In this document: piece by piece, positions 1 to 9,436 of the stretch
Layout: every line of letters starts with the position of its first letter
Numbering within the stretch: the first letter of the stretch is position 1
Assembly: GCF_000169095.1 (NCBI RefSeq)
Contig: NZ_AAVU01000002.1
Location: 1 to 64,000, forward strand
Direction of reading: 5' to 3'
DNA from: Lyngbya sp. PCC 8106
Lineage (GTDB): Bacteria > Cyanobacteriota > Cyanobacteriia > Cyanobacteriales > Microcoleaceae
DNA length: 64,000 bases
Translations under genes and position numbers: made by a program
The notes under the pieces: model-generated
Database searches by the model: none
What the model saw: only the letters and a program-made list of their open reading frames with translations
Told to the model about the DNA's origin: nothing

Positions 1-422
1 AAAGCTTGAGCATCTTCTCGTCTTTCCCCGGTAAATAGATTATGAATAATTGCTTCATCCTCTGAATACAGATGCAGTAACTTAACGTTATCAATCCGAG
101 AATAAATGAGGGGAACACCCGCAAGTTTAAGTAAAGCGGCTTTTTTGCGATCGCGTTCTTTTGCTTTAGCAGAATCGTGATAGAACGATTGAAACTCAAC
201 GACTAAGCAAGGATTGTAGTCCGAGTCAATAATTAGTGCATCTACCGAACTGGAACTAAATAAAAATCGTCTCAATTCATACTCTAAATTATTCACCTGT
301 TCACAAATTCTCGCCAGTGACACTTCTGGAAAGATTTTATATTCTGTTCCCACACAAGTCTGTAAAAAATCCAGCATGGCTTCGGCGTGGTAATTAATCA
401 GTCGTTTGGCTTTGACAGACAT
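1..422 (-). CDS. DUF2726-type (PD-(D/E)XK-like) protein, C-terminus cut by window edge
   Basis: I read about 140 codons on the minus strand, open through the left edge, so the C-terminus is missing. A segment with Asp in ALIIDSD, Glu in VVEFQSF, then a basic KERDRKKAALLKLAGVPLIY stretch matches the DUF2726 layout. That family is related to restriction-endonuclease folds, with candidate catalytic D...ExQ. The start ATG (422-420) shares its A with the TAA stop of the upstream gene (TAATG), so the two are probably translationally coupled. The substrate is unknown. The DUF2726 call rests on motif spacing read by eye. Confidence 0.6.
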   Translation of the reverse strand, partial: MSVKAKRLINYHAEAMLDFLQTCVGTEYKIFPEVSLARICEQVNNLEYELRRFLFSSSSVDALIIDSDYNPCLVVEFQSFYHDSAKAKERDRKKAALLKLAGVPLIYSRIDNVKLLHLYSEDEAIIHNLFTGERREDAQA

Positions 423-1138
423 TAGTTTTGCTCCATAATAATTTTACCAAAAGTGTTAAGAAATTCTTGAACAACCTCTGGAGATTTGATACAAAATTGC
501 TTTGTATATGGAAAAAGCTTATCTTCCTGAAATGTTAGGTAAGTATCGGGATCTCCTAAACTAGCCATGTCAAAATCACCAGCCAAATACTCGACCTCCA
601 TCCCTGCTACATAACCTTCGTATTCACCACAAAAACCAGAAAATTCGTATTCACGACAAAAAGGATAAAAAGAACCAACGACTTCGCTATTTAGCTGCTC
701 TAAACCTAATTTTCCATACTTTGATTGTATAGTCTTTAAAAATATATCCTCTTTACTAGGTACAACCCAGATTTGTTCTATCAAAACATCTACTGTATCA
801 GGAAATTCTTCACCAGTTTGTTCACAGTTGAAAATTTTTAAAGTATTTTTTTCTAATAAATTTTCCGGTATTGAAATACATAACTCTCCTTTTCTTTCTT
901 GCAAAATTAACTGATAACGTTTTGCACCTTTCCTCGGATTTTTGAGTTTATAACCAATATATTGAGAAGTGCGTTTCTCCTCAAATTTGTCATAGAAACC
1001 AAGTTCTTTTAACAAATTGATCGCTAAAGACATCAAATCTTCTCCACCTTCGATCACCTGGATGCGGGTTGAAATGACGCGAGGAACGCCATCCTCTATC
1101 CTGATGCGTTGAATTAAGTCAAACTCCTGTGGACACAT
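422..1138 (-). CDS. Hypothetical protein coupled to a DUF2726 gene
   Basis: This 238-residue soluble protein has no signal peptide, no membrane segment and no family I recognise. It is acidic and rich in aromatic residues, with a Cys/Phe/Tyr-rich patch around residues 160-185 (FCREYEFSGFCGEYEGY). The start ATG is at 1138. Its stop overlaps the start of the DUF2726 gene by one base, so the pair is likely one operon. A DNA-related or defence role would be guesswork based only on that partner. Confidence 0.6.
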   Translation of the reverse strand: MCPQEFDLIQRIRIEDGVPRVISTRIQVIEGGEDLMSLAINLLKELGFYDKFEEKRTSQYIGYKLKNPRKGAKRYQLILQERKGELCISIPENLLEKNTLKIFNCEQTGEEFPDTVDVLIEQIWVVPSKEDIFLKTIQSKYGKLGLEQLNSEVVGSFYPFCREYEFSGFCGEYEGYVAGMEVEYLAGDFDMASLGDPDTYLTFQEDKLFPYTKQFCIKSPEVVQEFLNTFGKIIMEQN

Positions 1139-1591
1139 AGGCTAATTTCCATGAATCTTGGCTAAGGTTTATAGAAATTAGTATAGATCACCCTTCCTAA
1201 AAGTGTCAATAATCTTGGCTAAGATTTTTAGATTTCGCCGAATTGACCAGAAAATGGACATTTTGGCTAATAGCCCCCGTCGGATGGAATTGGCTGAAAT
1301 CCTTTTATAGCAGGGATTTAGCCCTCTTGAGATGAGTTGAGTTATTTTCTCAAACCTGTTACTCCCCTCGCTTTCTAGATACCGTTTTACACTCCCCCTA
1401 AATCCCCTGCCCCCTAAATCCCCCAATTCTGGGGGACTTGGAAAGATGGGGGACTTGGAAAGATGGGGACTTGGAAAAACTTAGTTCCCCCCAAATTTGG
1501 GGGGCGGAGGGGGGCAGAGGCTAAACTTGGGGGGCGGAGGGGGGCAGAGGCTAAATTTGAGGGACGGAGGGAGGCGAGGAGGTTAACAAAA
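1139..1591. repeat. Intergenic region with G-rich tandem repeats and a dispersed palindrome
   Basis: No convincing gene lies here. It holds a direct repeat AATCTTGGCTAAG near 1152 and 1210, and the palindrome CCCCCAATTCTGGGGG at 1420-1435, which recurs at 9699-9714. A short tandem repeat of GGGACTTGGAAAGATGG type follows at about 1432-1475. Then come about three copies of a ~30-bp unit (GGGGGGCGGAGGGGGGCAGA core followed by GGCTAAA) between about 1492 and 1585. Small open frames on both strands here are low-complexity translations of the repeats. The region lies downstream of proA. Confidence 0.6.
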
Positions 1592-2884
1592 TTAGAGGTC
1601 TTTATGGGTAAAAGGTTTGGCATTTTCACCCGAATAAGTCGCCGCAATATGACCATTTCCGACCACTTTATACTTATAGGTTACTAACCCTTCTAAACCC
1701 ACTGGCCCACGCGGAGGCATTTGTTGGGTACTAATACCAACTTCCGCCCCAAACCCATAGCGAAAACCATCAGCAAACCGAGTTGAACAGTTGTGAAAAA
1801 CGCCCGCAGCATCAACAAAATCAAGAAACGTTTGGGCGGTTTCTGTGTCTTCCGTTACGATCGCTTCTGTATGTTTGGAACCGTAGGTGTTGATATGAGT
1901 GATCGCATCTTCTAAGGAGTCTACAATTTTAATAGATAAGATTAAATCACAATATTCTGTAGACCAATCTTCGACAGTCGCCGCTTGCATTGGGGTAATA
2001 TTTTGAGTGCGTTCATCGCCCCGCAATTCAACCTTATGCTGTTTTAATTCGCCCACAACTTTCGGCAAAAATTCAGCCGCAATATCAGAATGAACTAACA
2101 ATGTTTCTACAGCGTTACAGGCTGCGGGATAGTTTGTTTTCGCGTCAACCGTGATGTTAACCGCTTTCTGAATATCGGCTAATTTATCGATGTAAACGTG
2201 ACAAATTCCATCCGCATGACCTAACACCGGAATTCGCGTATTTTCCTGAATAAATCTCACAAAAGCGTTAGACCCTCTAGGAATAATCAGGTCAACATAT
2301 TCATCGAGTTTTAACAGTTCGATAATTTCTTCTCGGGTGGTTAACAGTTGGACGGCGTTGGGATTAATCGCCGTTTTGGAGAGTCCGGTTTGAATGGCTT
2401 TTACCAAAACTTGACAGGTATTTGTTGCCTCTTTTCCGCCTTTTAAAATCACTCCATTACCCGATTTTATTGCCAAAGCCGAAATTTGTATGACCGCATC
2501 GGGACGGGCTTCAAAAACAACTCCTAAAACGCCTAACGGACAAGTTAAACGCTGGAGAATTAACCCTTCATCTAGTTCTCGATGAATTTGAATTTTACCG
2601 ACTGGATCGGGTAATTTACCAACATTTCTTAAACCCGTGATTGCACTTTTTAACTTGGTTTCATCCATCTTTAGCCGATTATATAACGGCTTGGGAATGC
2701 TATCTTTTTCGGCTTGTTGACAGTCGGTTTTGTTGGCGGCGATAATATCAGCAGTCGCGGCTTCTAAGGCTTGGGCGATTGCTTCTAAAGCTTGATTTTT
2801 AGCTTCTGTAGAAACAACGGCTAATTTTTGGGCGGCTTGACGAGTTTGTTGGGCGAGATCGGTTAGAGAGTTGGAAGTCATCAT
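1592..2884 (-). CDS. proA: Glutamate-5-semialdehyde dehydrogenase (gamma-glutamyl phosphate reductase)
   Basis: ProA catalyses NADPH-dependent reduction of gamma-glutamyl phosphate to glutamate-5-semialdehyde, the second step of proline synthesis in the cytoplasm. The 430-residue length is normal. Typical features are the N-terminal helix starting at SLTDLAQQTRQAA, the segment LGVLGVVFEARPDAVIQISA, the Cys-containing NYPAACNAVETLLVH segment (catalytic Cys) and the C-terminal MPPRGPVGLEGLVTYKY. The first ATG (2884) is followed in frame by a second ATG; either could start it. It is transcribed away from the aldehyde dehydrogenase at 3131 and shares a ~246-bp spacer with it. Its 3' end abuts the G-rich repeats. 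Confidence 0.95.
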   Translation of the reverse strand: MMTSNSLTDLAQQTRQAAQKLAVVSTEAKNQALEAIAQALEAATADIIAANKTDCQQAEKDSIPKPLYNRLKMDETKLKSAITGLRNVGKLPDPVGKIQIHRELDEGLILQRLTCPLGVLGVVFEARPDAVIQISALAIKSGNGVILKGGKEATNTCQVLVKAIQTGLSKTAINPNAVQLLTTREEIIELLKLDEYVDLIIPRGSNAFVRFIQENTRIPVLGHADGICHVYIDKLADIQKAVNITVDAKTNYPAACNAVETLLVHSDIAAEFLPKVVGELKQHKVELRGDERTQNITPMQAATVEDWSTEYCDLILSIKIVDSLEDAITHINTYGSKHTEAIVTEDTETAQTFLDFVDAAGVFHNCSTRFADGFRYGFGAEVGISTQQMPPRGPVGLEGLVTYKYKVVGNGHIAATYSGENAKPFTHKDL

Positions 2885-3130
2885 GTTGGTTGCTAAGTCT
2901 TAATATTGGCTTTAAATGTTTGCTGTAATGTAGATTTTAACCGAGTTGGTTCATTCATCAAACTATACGTTCAATTTTTGAAGTCAAACCCAGTATAATT
3001 ACTTATCATTTTAAGGGATTTAGGAAACTCAATCCAAGTCTAAAAAAAATATAAAATTTACTCAAATTGTTCCATTTGATCATCACAATACAACTAGCTC
3101 TCAAATTGAAACTCAATTTAGGATAAAGTT

Positions 3131-4603
3131 ATGGTAACCACAGCACAACCTCAAGAAAAAGTTAAAATCAGTCAGACGAAACTGTTGATTAATAATGAAT
3201 GGGTAGATAGCGTTTCTGGGAAGCGTTTTGAAACCATAAACCCCGCAACAGGAGAAGTGATTTGTGATGTTGCAGAAGCCGATGCTGCGGATGTAGAAAA
3301 AGCGGTAACAGCCGCCCGGAAAGCGTTTAATTCGGGAGATTGGCCGAATATTTCTGCCCGAAAACGGGGTGAACTTCTGTATAAATTAGCGGATTTAATC
3401 GAACAAAACAAAGAAGAACTTGCCCTTTTAGAAACCCTTGATAATGGGAAACCTATCGGCGAGTCTATGACAATAGATTTACCGTTTGCGATCGCTTGTT
3501 ATCGGTATTATGCAGGTTGGGCGGATAAAATTCAAGGTAAAACGATTCCCGTTGACGGCCCCCATTTATGTTACACTCGCCATGAACCTGTAGGCGTTGT
3601 CGGTCAAATTATTCCCTGGAATTTTCCCCTTGTTATGCAAGCCTGGAAACTCGGCCCTGCGTTGGCTGCGGGAAATACTGTGATTCTAAAAACGGCAGAA
3701 CAAACGCCGCTTTCTGCTTTACGAATTGGGGAATTAATATTAGAAGCAGGGTTTCCGCCGGGAGTCGTTAATATTTTATCAGGTTACGGGCCTACTGCGG
3801 GTGCGGCTATTTCTCATCACATGGATATTGACAAAGTTGCGTTTACAGGTTCAACAGAAGTCGGACATTTAATTATGGAAGCGGCTGCTAAAACGAACCT
3901 AAAACGGGTGACTTTAGAGTTGGGTGGAAAGAGTCCGAATATTGTGTTTGCGGATGCCGATTTTGATGCAGCAATTGCAGGGGTTCATCTGGGTTTATTC
4001 TTTAATCAAGGGCAATGTTGTAACGCAGGTTCACGGGTGTTTGTTGAAGAAAGTTGTTACGATGAATTTGTGCAGAAATGTGCGGAAAAAGCTCAACAAC
4101 GCCGAGTCGGAGATCCCTTTGATGAACAGACTCAACAAGGCCCCCAAGTTGATGATGTTCAGTTTGAAAGAGTGATGAGTTATATTGAGTCGGGAATGCG
4201 TGAAGGCGCTAAAGTTTTATGTGGTGGAAAGCGTGTAGGCGATCGCGGTTATTTTATTGAACCAACTGTTTTTGCTGATGTTCAAGACCACATGAAAATT
4301 GCCCGTGAAGAAATTTTTGGCCCGGTAATGAGTATTATTAAGTTCAAAGATGTTGAGGAAGTCATTCAACGGGCGAACGATACAATATATGGTTTAGCCG
4401 CAGGAATTTGGACAAAAGATCTCAGTAAAGCCCATAAAGTTGCTCACAGTGTTCGGGCAGGAACAGTTTGGGTTAATACTTATCATGCTTTTGATGTAGC
4501 AGCGCCTTTTGGTGGCTTTAAACAGTCAGGAATTGGCCGTGAATTGGGTGAGTATGGTTTGCAACAATACACCGAAATTAAAACGGTAAATATTCGATTG
4601 TAA
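3131..4603 (+). CDS. NAD(P)-dependent aldehyde dehydrogenase (ALDH1/2-type)
   Basis: This 490-residue cytosolic enzyme oxidises an aldehyde to the carboxylic acid. The order is classic: cofactor-binding GQIIPWNFPLVMQAWKLGPA, GSTEVGH, the general-base Glu in LELGGKSPNIVF, the nucleophile in NQGQCCNAGSR, and a C-terminal EEIFGPVMSI followed by FGGFKQSGIGRELG. The sequence resembles betaine/retinal/fatty-aldehyde dehydrogenases. In cyanobacteria close relatives act on apocarotenals or long-chain aldehydes, but I cannot fix the substrate. An AGGA lies 5-10 bases before the ATG. It appears to be a single-gene unit followed by paired hairpin repeats. Confidence 0.9.
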   Translation: MVTTAQPQEKVKISQTKLLINNEWVDSVSGKRFETINPATGEVICDVAEADAADVEKAVTAARKAFNSGDWPNISARKRGELLYKLADLIEQNKEELALLETLDNGKPIGESMTIDLPFAIACYRYYAGWADKIQGKTIPVDGPHLCYTRHEPVGVVGQIIPWNFPLVMQAWKLGPALAAGNTVILKTAEQTPLSALRIGELILEAGFPPGVVNILSGYGPTAGAAISHHMDIDKVAFTGSTEVGHLIMEAAAKTNLKRVTLELGGKSPNIVFADADFDAAIAGVHLGLFFNQGQCCNAGSRVFVEESCYDEFVQKCAEKAQQRRVGDPFDEQTQQGPQVDDVQFERVMSYIESGMREGAKVLCGGKRVGDRGYFIEPTVFADVQDHMKIAREEIFGPVMSIIKFKDVEEVIQRANDTIYGLAAGIWTKDLSKAHKVAHSVRAGTVWVNTYHAFDVAAPFGGFKQSGIGRELGEYGLQQYTEIKTVNIRL

Positions 4604-4606
4604 GAT

Positions 4607-4749
4607 GTAAGGTGCATCAAACTGGTTGATTTGCTGATGATTGAACAACATTAAAAACTTGATGCACCCTACTATATTTAGGGTAAGGTGCATTAAACTG
4701 GTTGATTTGGTAATTGTTGAAAAAAGATGTGTACTTTGATGCACCCTAC
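4607..4749. repeat. Two tandem hairpin repeats between convergent genes
   Basis: Two ~66-bp copies (4607-4672 and 4683-4749) each begin GTAAGGTGCATYAAACTGG and end TTGATGCACCCTAC. The outer 12-14 bases of each copy are inverted, so each folds into a long stem with an A/T-rich loop. They fill the gap between the convergent aldehyde dehydrogenase and the RTX/Calx-beta gene, so they may terminate transcription from both sides. They look like a small dispersed cyanobacterial palindromic repeat (REP/MITE-like). Confidence 0.75.
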
Positions 4750-4756
4750 TTTTTAT

Positions 4757-7700
4757 CTAGATATTCCAAAGAGCTAAATAAGCATCCTTTGCACCTAGAG
4801 GATTGGGGTTAATTGCACCGGGAGTTGTCGCGACTGCGGGTTGATTAATCGTTGCAAAAATCGCTGCTTGACCATTACGAACTGCAAATCCATTGACATT
4901 CCCTTTGGAACCATCTGTATCACCTGTTTGAGTTAAAGGAGTCCAGAATTTTCGCACTGTATAATCAGGTGTTAATCCGATGACTGCAATTTCACCCAAA
5001 GTGTAATTTCCAACCGTTTCACCGTTTATTTGTTGGCTATTTCGGTTTTGGAGTTGGAACGCAGAGGAACCACCAATATAGACATTTCCAAACTCATCTG
5101 CGGTGATGGAATGTGGGTTAAAACTATTGGGTTTCGTTCCATCGTTAGTTAAGATAAATTGACCTCGTTCGATATTACCATTCGTTGGATTAATTTGAGA
5201 ATGGAAGGTGAATGAACCTGCACCTGCACCCGCAAAATTATTGAATTGATCAACGGTAACTTTGGTGGCTAATTGTTGGGTAATATCTTCACCATCTCGT
5301 TGAAATACGTTATTTCCGCCATCTGTTTTACCCAGGAAATAGAGTCCACCATTTTGTCCGAAAGTAATTCGTTCTCCCCGTGTATCTGCCCCTAAATTTT
5401 GTCCGGTTACTTGTGCTGCGCTATAATCCCAAGTGTTCCAAATTTGTGCGAGATTAGTATCAAATCCTCGGATAAAGGGCGTTTGTAAGTTGGCAGTGAC
5501 TTGATTAAATCCGGTTACATACACTTGTTTTGTGGTGGGATTAATGGTAATATCCGCCGGACGAATATCGGTTCCAGTTAAGGTTTGAGTGGCTAATTGA
5601 GTTCCGGTTGGACTCCACAATGTAACTGTATCATTGCTATTTGTTAGTGTGGCAACAGTACCATCATTTGCAACTGCAACTCGGTCAAATGTTCCGGTTT
5701 GTGACCATAAAACGGTTCCAGCATTTTGATTATAAACTTTGATTCCAAAGCTACCAACTGTAACAATTTCACCACTATCGCGATCAACATCCATATCGTT
5801 AACAACACCGCCTAAAGCTGTTGTTGAAAGGGGTGCTGTATTGGCATCAGTTAGGCGACGAATTTCACCCGCACCATTAAAGTTTCCTGCTACAATAATC
5901 GCTTGATCGATAGGAGAAATTTCAACCGCACTGGCTAAATCATCACTTGCAGTTCCTAAGTAAGTTGCACTGGTAAGTTGAAGATTACTACTTGGATCAT
6001 TATCAACAATTTGCAATGAAGCTGTATTTTGTGTTCCCAAAGTTGCCCCACCAGTTGGTGTTCCTAAGACTAAGTTTAGGGTTTCTGTCGGTTCAAATGT
6101 GGTATCATTGATAATGGGAATTGTAACGCTTTTCGGTGTACTATCTCCATCCGCAAAGTTAACTATTATGGGTGCGTTGGTATAATCTGCTGGAGAAGTT
6201 GCGCTTCCATTTGTTTGAGTCAAATTAACACTAACAGCACCCTGACTTCCTCCAGTCCGGGTAACAGTAATTTCTGTAATTGGTGTACCATCTTCATTGA
6301 CGCTAAATGTAGCCGCACTAAAGTTAATTGTTCCCGGCATCAACACATCATTATCAACAATATTAACGCTAGAAGTTGCGGTTCCTAAAGTTGCACCTCC
6401 TGTGATATTAGTGAGAACTAAATCAAACAACTCATTCCCTTCAACTGTGGTATCTTCTAAAATTGGAACCGTCAAAGATTGAGTCGTTTCTGTATCCGCA
6501 AATGTGAGAGTTCCAGAGGTAGCAGTGTAGTCAGTTCCAGCTATCGCCGTGTTATCATTGGTAGCATAATTAACGGTAACAATTCCATCAGTTCCACCCG
6601 TTCTATTCACCGTAATTGTGGCGGTTGTTGCATTCTCATTGACATCAATATTGGCGACAGAAAAGCCTAATGTTCCGGGATTGGTAACGACATCATTATC
6701 AACAATATTAACGCTAGAAGTTGCGGTTCCTAAAGTTGCACCTCCTGTGATATTAGTCAGAACTAAATCAAACAACTCATTCCCTTCAACTGTGGTATCT
6801 TCCAAAATTGGAACCGTCAAAAATTGAGTCGTTTCTGTATCCGCAAATGTGAGAGTTCCAGAGGTAGCAGTGTAGTCATTTCCAGCTATCGCCGTGTTAT
6901 CATTGGTAGCATAATTAACGGTAACAATTCCATCAGTTCCACCCGTTCTATTCACCGTAATTGTGGCGGTTGTTGCATTCTCATTGACATCAATATTGGC
7001 GACAGAAAAGCCTAATGTTCCGGGATTGGTAACGACATCATTATCAACAATATTAACGCTAGAAGTTGCGGTTCCTAAAGTTGCACCTCCTGTGATATTA
7101 GTGAGAACTAAATCAAACAACTCATTCCCTTCAACTGTGGTATCTTCTAAAATTGGAACCGTCAAAGATTGAGTCGTTTCTGTATCCGCAAATGTGAGAG
7201 TTCCAGAGGTAGTAGTGTAGTCAGTTCCAGCTATCGCCGTGTTATCAGTGGTAGCATAATTAACGGTAACAATTCCATCAGTTCCACCCGTTCTATTCAC
7301 CGTAATTGTGGCGGTTGTTGCATTCTCATTGACATCAATATTGGCGACAGAAAAGCCTAATGTTCCGGGATTGGTAACGACATCATTATCAACAATATTA
7401 ACGCTAGAAGTTGCGGTTCCTAAAGTTGCACCTCCTGTGATATTAGTGAGAACTAAATCAAACAACTCATTCCCTTCAACTGTGGTATCTTCTAAAATTG
7501 GAACCGTCAAAGATTGAGTCGTTTCTGTATCCGCAAATGTGAGAGTTCCAGAGGTAGTAGTGTAGTCATTTCCAGCTATCGCCGTGTTATCATTGGTAGC
7601 ATAATTAACCGTAACAATTCCATCAGTTCCACCCGTTCTATTCACCGTAATTGTGGCGGTTCCTGCATTCTCATTGACATCAATATTGGCGACAGAAAAG

Positions 7701-9436
7701 CCTAATGTTCCGGGATTGGTAACGACATCATTATCAACAATATTAACGCTAGAAGTTGCGGTTCCTAAAGTTGCACCTCCTGTGATATTAGTGAGAACTA
7801 AATCAAACAACTCATTCCCTTCAACTGTGGTATCTTCTAAAATTGGAACCGTCAAAGATTGAGTCGTTTCTGTATCCGCAAATGTGAGAGTTCCAGAGGT
7901 AGTAGTGTAGTCATTTCCAGCTATCGCCGTGTTATCATTGGTAGCATAATTAACGGTAACAATTCCATCAGTTCCACCCGTTCTATTCACCGTAATTGTG
8001 GCGGTTGTTGCATTCTCATTGACATCAATATTGGCGACAGAAAAGCCTAATGTTCCGGGATTGGTAACGACATCATTATCAACAATATTAACGCTAGAAG
8101 TTGCGGTTCCTAAAGTTGCACCTCCTGTGATATTAGTGAGAACTAAATCAAACAACTCATTCCCTTCAACTGTGGTATCTTCTAAAATTGGAACCGTCAA
8201 AGATTGAGTCGTTTCTGTATCCGCAAATGTGAGAGTTCCAGAGGTAGTAGTGTAGTCATTTCCAGCTATCGCCGTGTTATCATTGGTAGCATAATTAACC
8301 GTAACAATTCCATCAGTTCCACCCGTTCTATTCACCGTAATTGTGGCGGTTGTTGCATTCTCATTGACATCAATATTGGCGACAGAAAAGCCTAATGTTC
8401 CCGCAACAGGAATAGGTTCGGGGATAGGTTCAGGTAAAGGTTCGGGAATAGGTTCAGGTAAAGGTTCGGGGATAGGTTCGGGAATAGGTTCAGGTAAAGG
8501 TGTTGGTATGGGTTCGGGTAAAGGTGTTGGTATGGGTTCAGGTAAAGGTTCGGGTGTGGGTTCAGGAGTAGGTTCAGGTAAAGGTTCGGGTGTTGGCGTC
8601 GGTTCATTATCTGAATCTGGTAATGTAAAATCATCAGAATTCAGGATATTACTGTTAACATTTTTGAGAATTGCGAGGAATTCATTTGTATTTTTATTTT
8701 GAATGATAGTATCACTCACAAACTCGTCTGTACCTTGATAAATATTCAACTCATCAAAGGTGAGAAGATTGAGTAACCCTATTTCATCTTGTTCAACATT
8801 GAAGTCGTTAATAATATCTGCTTCAGCGAGACTAAATCCTCCAGTTCCTGCACCTAGAAAAAATGTATCATTTCCGTCTCCACCTGTAATTGTATCTGAA
8901 CCGAGATCCCCAAGTAAAGTATCATTTCCTAAGTCACCAAATAGGATATCATCTCCTACTCCTCCTGCAACAAGATCGTTTTCTTTTCCTCCATAAAGAA
9001 CATCATCTCCACTGTTTCCTAGTACCTCATCTGAACCGCGATCGCCAAATACAATATCGTTTCCAATATCACCAAATAGGATATCATTATTTTGACCTCC
9101 GGTGAGTGTATCATCGCCTTTTCCTGCATAAAGGGTATCGTCTCCTTTATTTCCTAACAAGAAATCATTATCTTGATTTCCTCCTAAAACATCATTTCCA
9201 CTTAAGCCAAAAATTGTATCGTTTCCGGCTAAACTGAATATCATATCATTTCCTTCGGTTCCTAAAATGCTATCTGATCCTAGACTAGGAACGAAAGAAT
9301 TTAGACTCAATATTAAGTCCGTATCATCAGAGGAGGGAATATTAGCTGTGTTGAAAGTTTGTAAATCATTATTGGTCAGAAAATTATCAAGGCTGTTAAT
9401 CGCTAAAGCCTCTGTATCATAGTTATTGATAATCAT
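4757..9436 (-). CDS. Large RTX / Calx-beta repeat exoprotein
   Basis: The predicted surface or secreted Ca-binding protein has about 1559 residues from the preferred ATG at 9436, which has AGGAGA upstream. An in-frame ATG at 9505 lacks a ribosome site. Order from the N-terminus: a short unique segment; about 9-nucleotide-type RTX repeats (GGxGxD, coded near 8820-9260); a Pro-Glu linker (PEPIPEPLP type, coded 8403-8610); six almost identical 115-residue Calx-beta domains plus one divergent one (6000-6330); and a ~390-residue C-terminal part with SBBP/propeller-like repeats (VYVTGFNQV, NVYIGGSSAFQ). There is no Sec signal peptide, so type I secretion is likely by analogy with RTX proteins. The partner exporter is not in the window. 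Confidence 0.85.
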   Translation of the reverse strand: MIINNYDTEALAINSLDNFLTNNDLQTFNTANIPSSDDTDLILSLNSFVPSLGSDSILGTEGNDMIFSLAGNDTIFGLSGNDVLGGNQDNDFLLGNKGDDTLYAGKGDDTLTGGQNNDILFGDIGNDIVFGDRGSDEVLGNSGDDVLYGGKENDLVAGGVGDDILFGDLGNDTLLGDLGSDTITGGDGNDTFFLGAGTGGFSLAEADIINDFNVEQDEIGLLNLLTFDELNIYQGTDEFVSDTIIQNKNTNEFLAILKNVNSNILNSDDFTLPDSDNEPTPTPEPLPEPTPEPTPEPLPEPIPTPLPEPIPTPLPEPIPEPIPEPLPEPIPEPLPEPIPEPIPVAGTLGFSVANIDVNENATTATITVNRTGGTDGIVTVNYATNDNTAIAGNDYTTTSGTLTFADTETTQSLTVPILEDTTVEGNELFDLVLTNITGGATLGTATSSVNIVDNDVVTNPGTLGFSVANIDVNENATTATITVNRTGGTDGIVTVNYATNDNTAIAGNDYTTTSGTLTFADTETTQSLTVPILEDTTVEGNELFDLVLTNITGGATLGTATSSVNIVDNDVVTNPGTLGFSVANIDVNENAGTATITVNRTGGTDGIVTVNYATNDNTAIAGNDYTTTSGTLTFADTETTQSLTVPILEDTTVEGNELFDLVLTNITGGATLGTATSSVNIVDNDVVTNPGTLGFSVANIDVNENATTATITVNRTGGTDGIVTVNYATTDNTAIAGTDYTTTSGTLTFADTETTQSLTVPILEDTTVEGNELFDLVLTNITGGATLGTATSSVNIVDNDVVTNPGTLGFSVANIDVNENATTATITVNRTGGTDGIVTVNYATNDNTAIAGNDYTATSGTLTFADTETTQFLTVPILEDTTVEGNELFDLVLTNITGGATLGTATSSVNIVDNDVVTNPGTLGFSVANIDVNENATTATITVNRTGGTDGIVTVNYATNDNTAIAGTDYTATSGTLTFADTETTQSLTVPILEDTTVEGNELFDLVLTNITGGATLGTATSSVNIVDNDVLMPGTINFSAATFSVNEDGTPITEITVTRTGGSQGAVSVNLTQTNGSATSPADYTNAPIIVNFADGDSTPKSVTIPIINDTTFEPTETLNLVLGTPTGGATLGTQNTASLQIVDNDPSSNLQLTSATYLGTASDDLASAVEISPIDQAIIVAGNFNGAGEIRRLTDANTAPLSTTALGGVVNDMDVDRDSGEIVTVGSFGIKVYNQNAGTVLWSQTGTFDRVAVANDGTVATLTNSNDTVTLWSPTGTQLATQTLTGTDIRPADITINPTTKQVYVTGFNQVTANLQTPFIRGFDTNLAQIWNTWDYSAAQVTGQNLGADTRGERITFGQNGGLYFLGKTDGGNNVFQRDGEDITQQLATKVTVDQFNNFAGAGAGSFTFHSQINPTNGNIERGQFILTNDGTKPNSFNPHSITADEFGNVYIGGSSAFQLQNRNSQQINGETVGNYTLGEIAVIGLTPDYTVRKFWTPLTQTGDTDGSKGNVNGFAVRNGQAAIFATINQPAVATTPGAINPNPLGAKDAYLALWNI
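6340..8400 (-). repeat. Six tandem 345-bp repeats encoding Calx-beta domains
   Basis: Six units of exactly 345 bp (115 codons) lie head to tail inside the exoprotein gene. They differ at only a handful of positions each, for example TTATCATTGG versus TTATCAGTGG, TCTTCTAAAATT versus TCTTCCAAAATT, and single T/G changes. Such homogeneity at third-codon positions points to recent amplification or gene conversion. Unit number may vary among strains, and short-read assemblies could collapse it. Confidence 0.95.

Noticed and set aside
1178..1687. Small open frames on both strands around the G-rich repeats
   Set aside because: Low-complexity translations of repeat DNA with no ribosome sites, one overlapping proA.
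4607..8400. Possible CRISPR array
   Set aside because: The repeats are either two palindromic copies or long coding repeats; there are no spacer-repeat units of 30-40 bases and no cas genes.
6297..8702. Regular plus-strand open frames of 61-69 codons repeated every 345 bases
   Set aside because: They are antisense shadows of the Calx-beta repeats; their regularity comes from the repeat, and they lack start signals.
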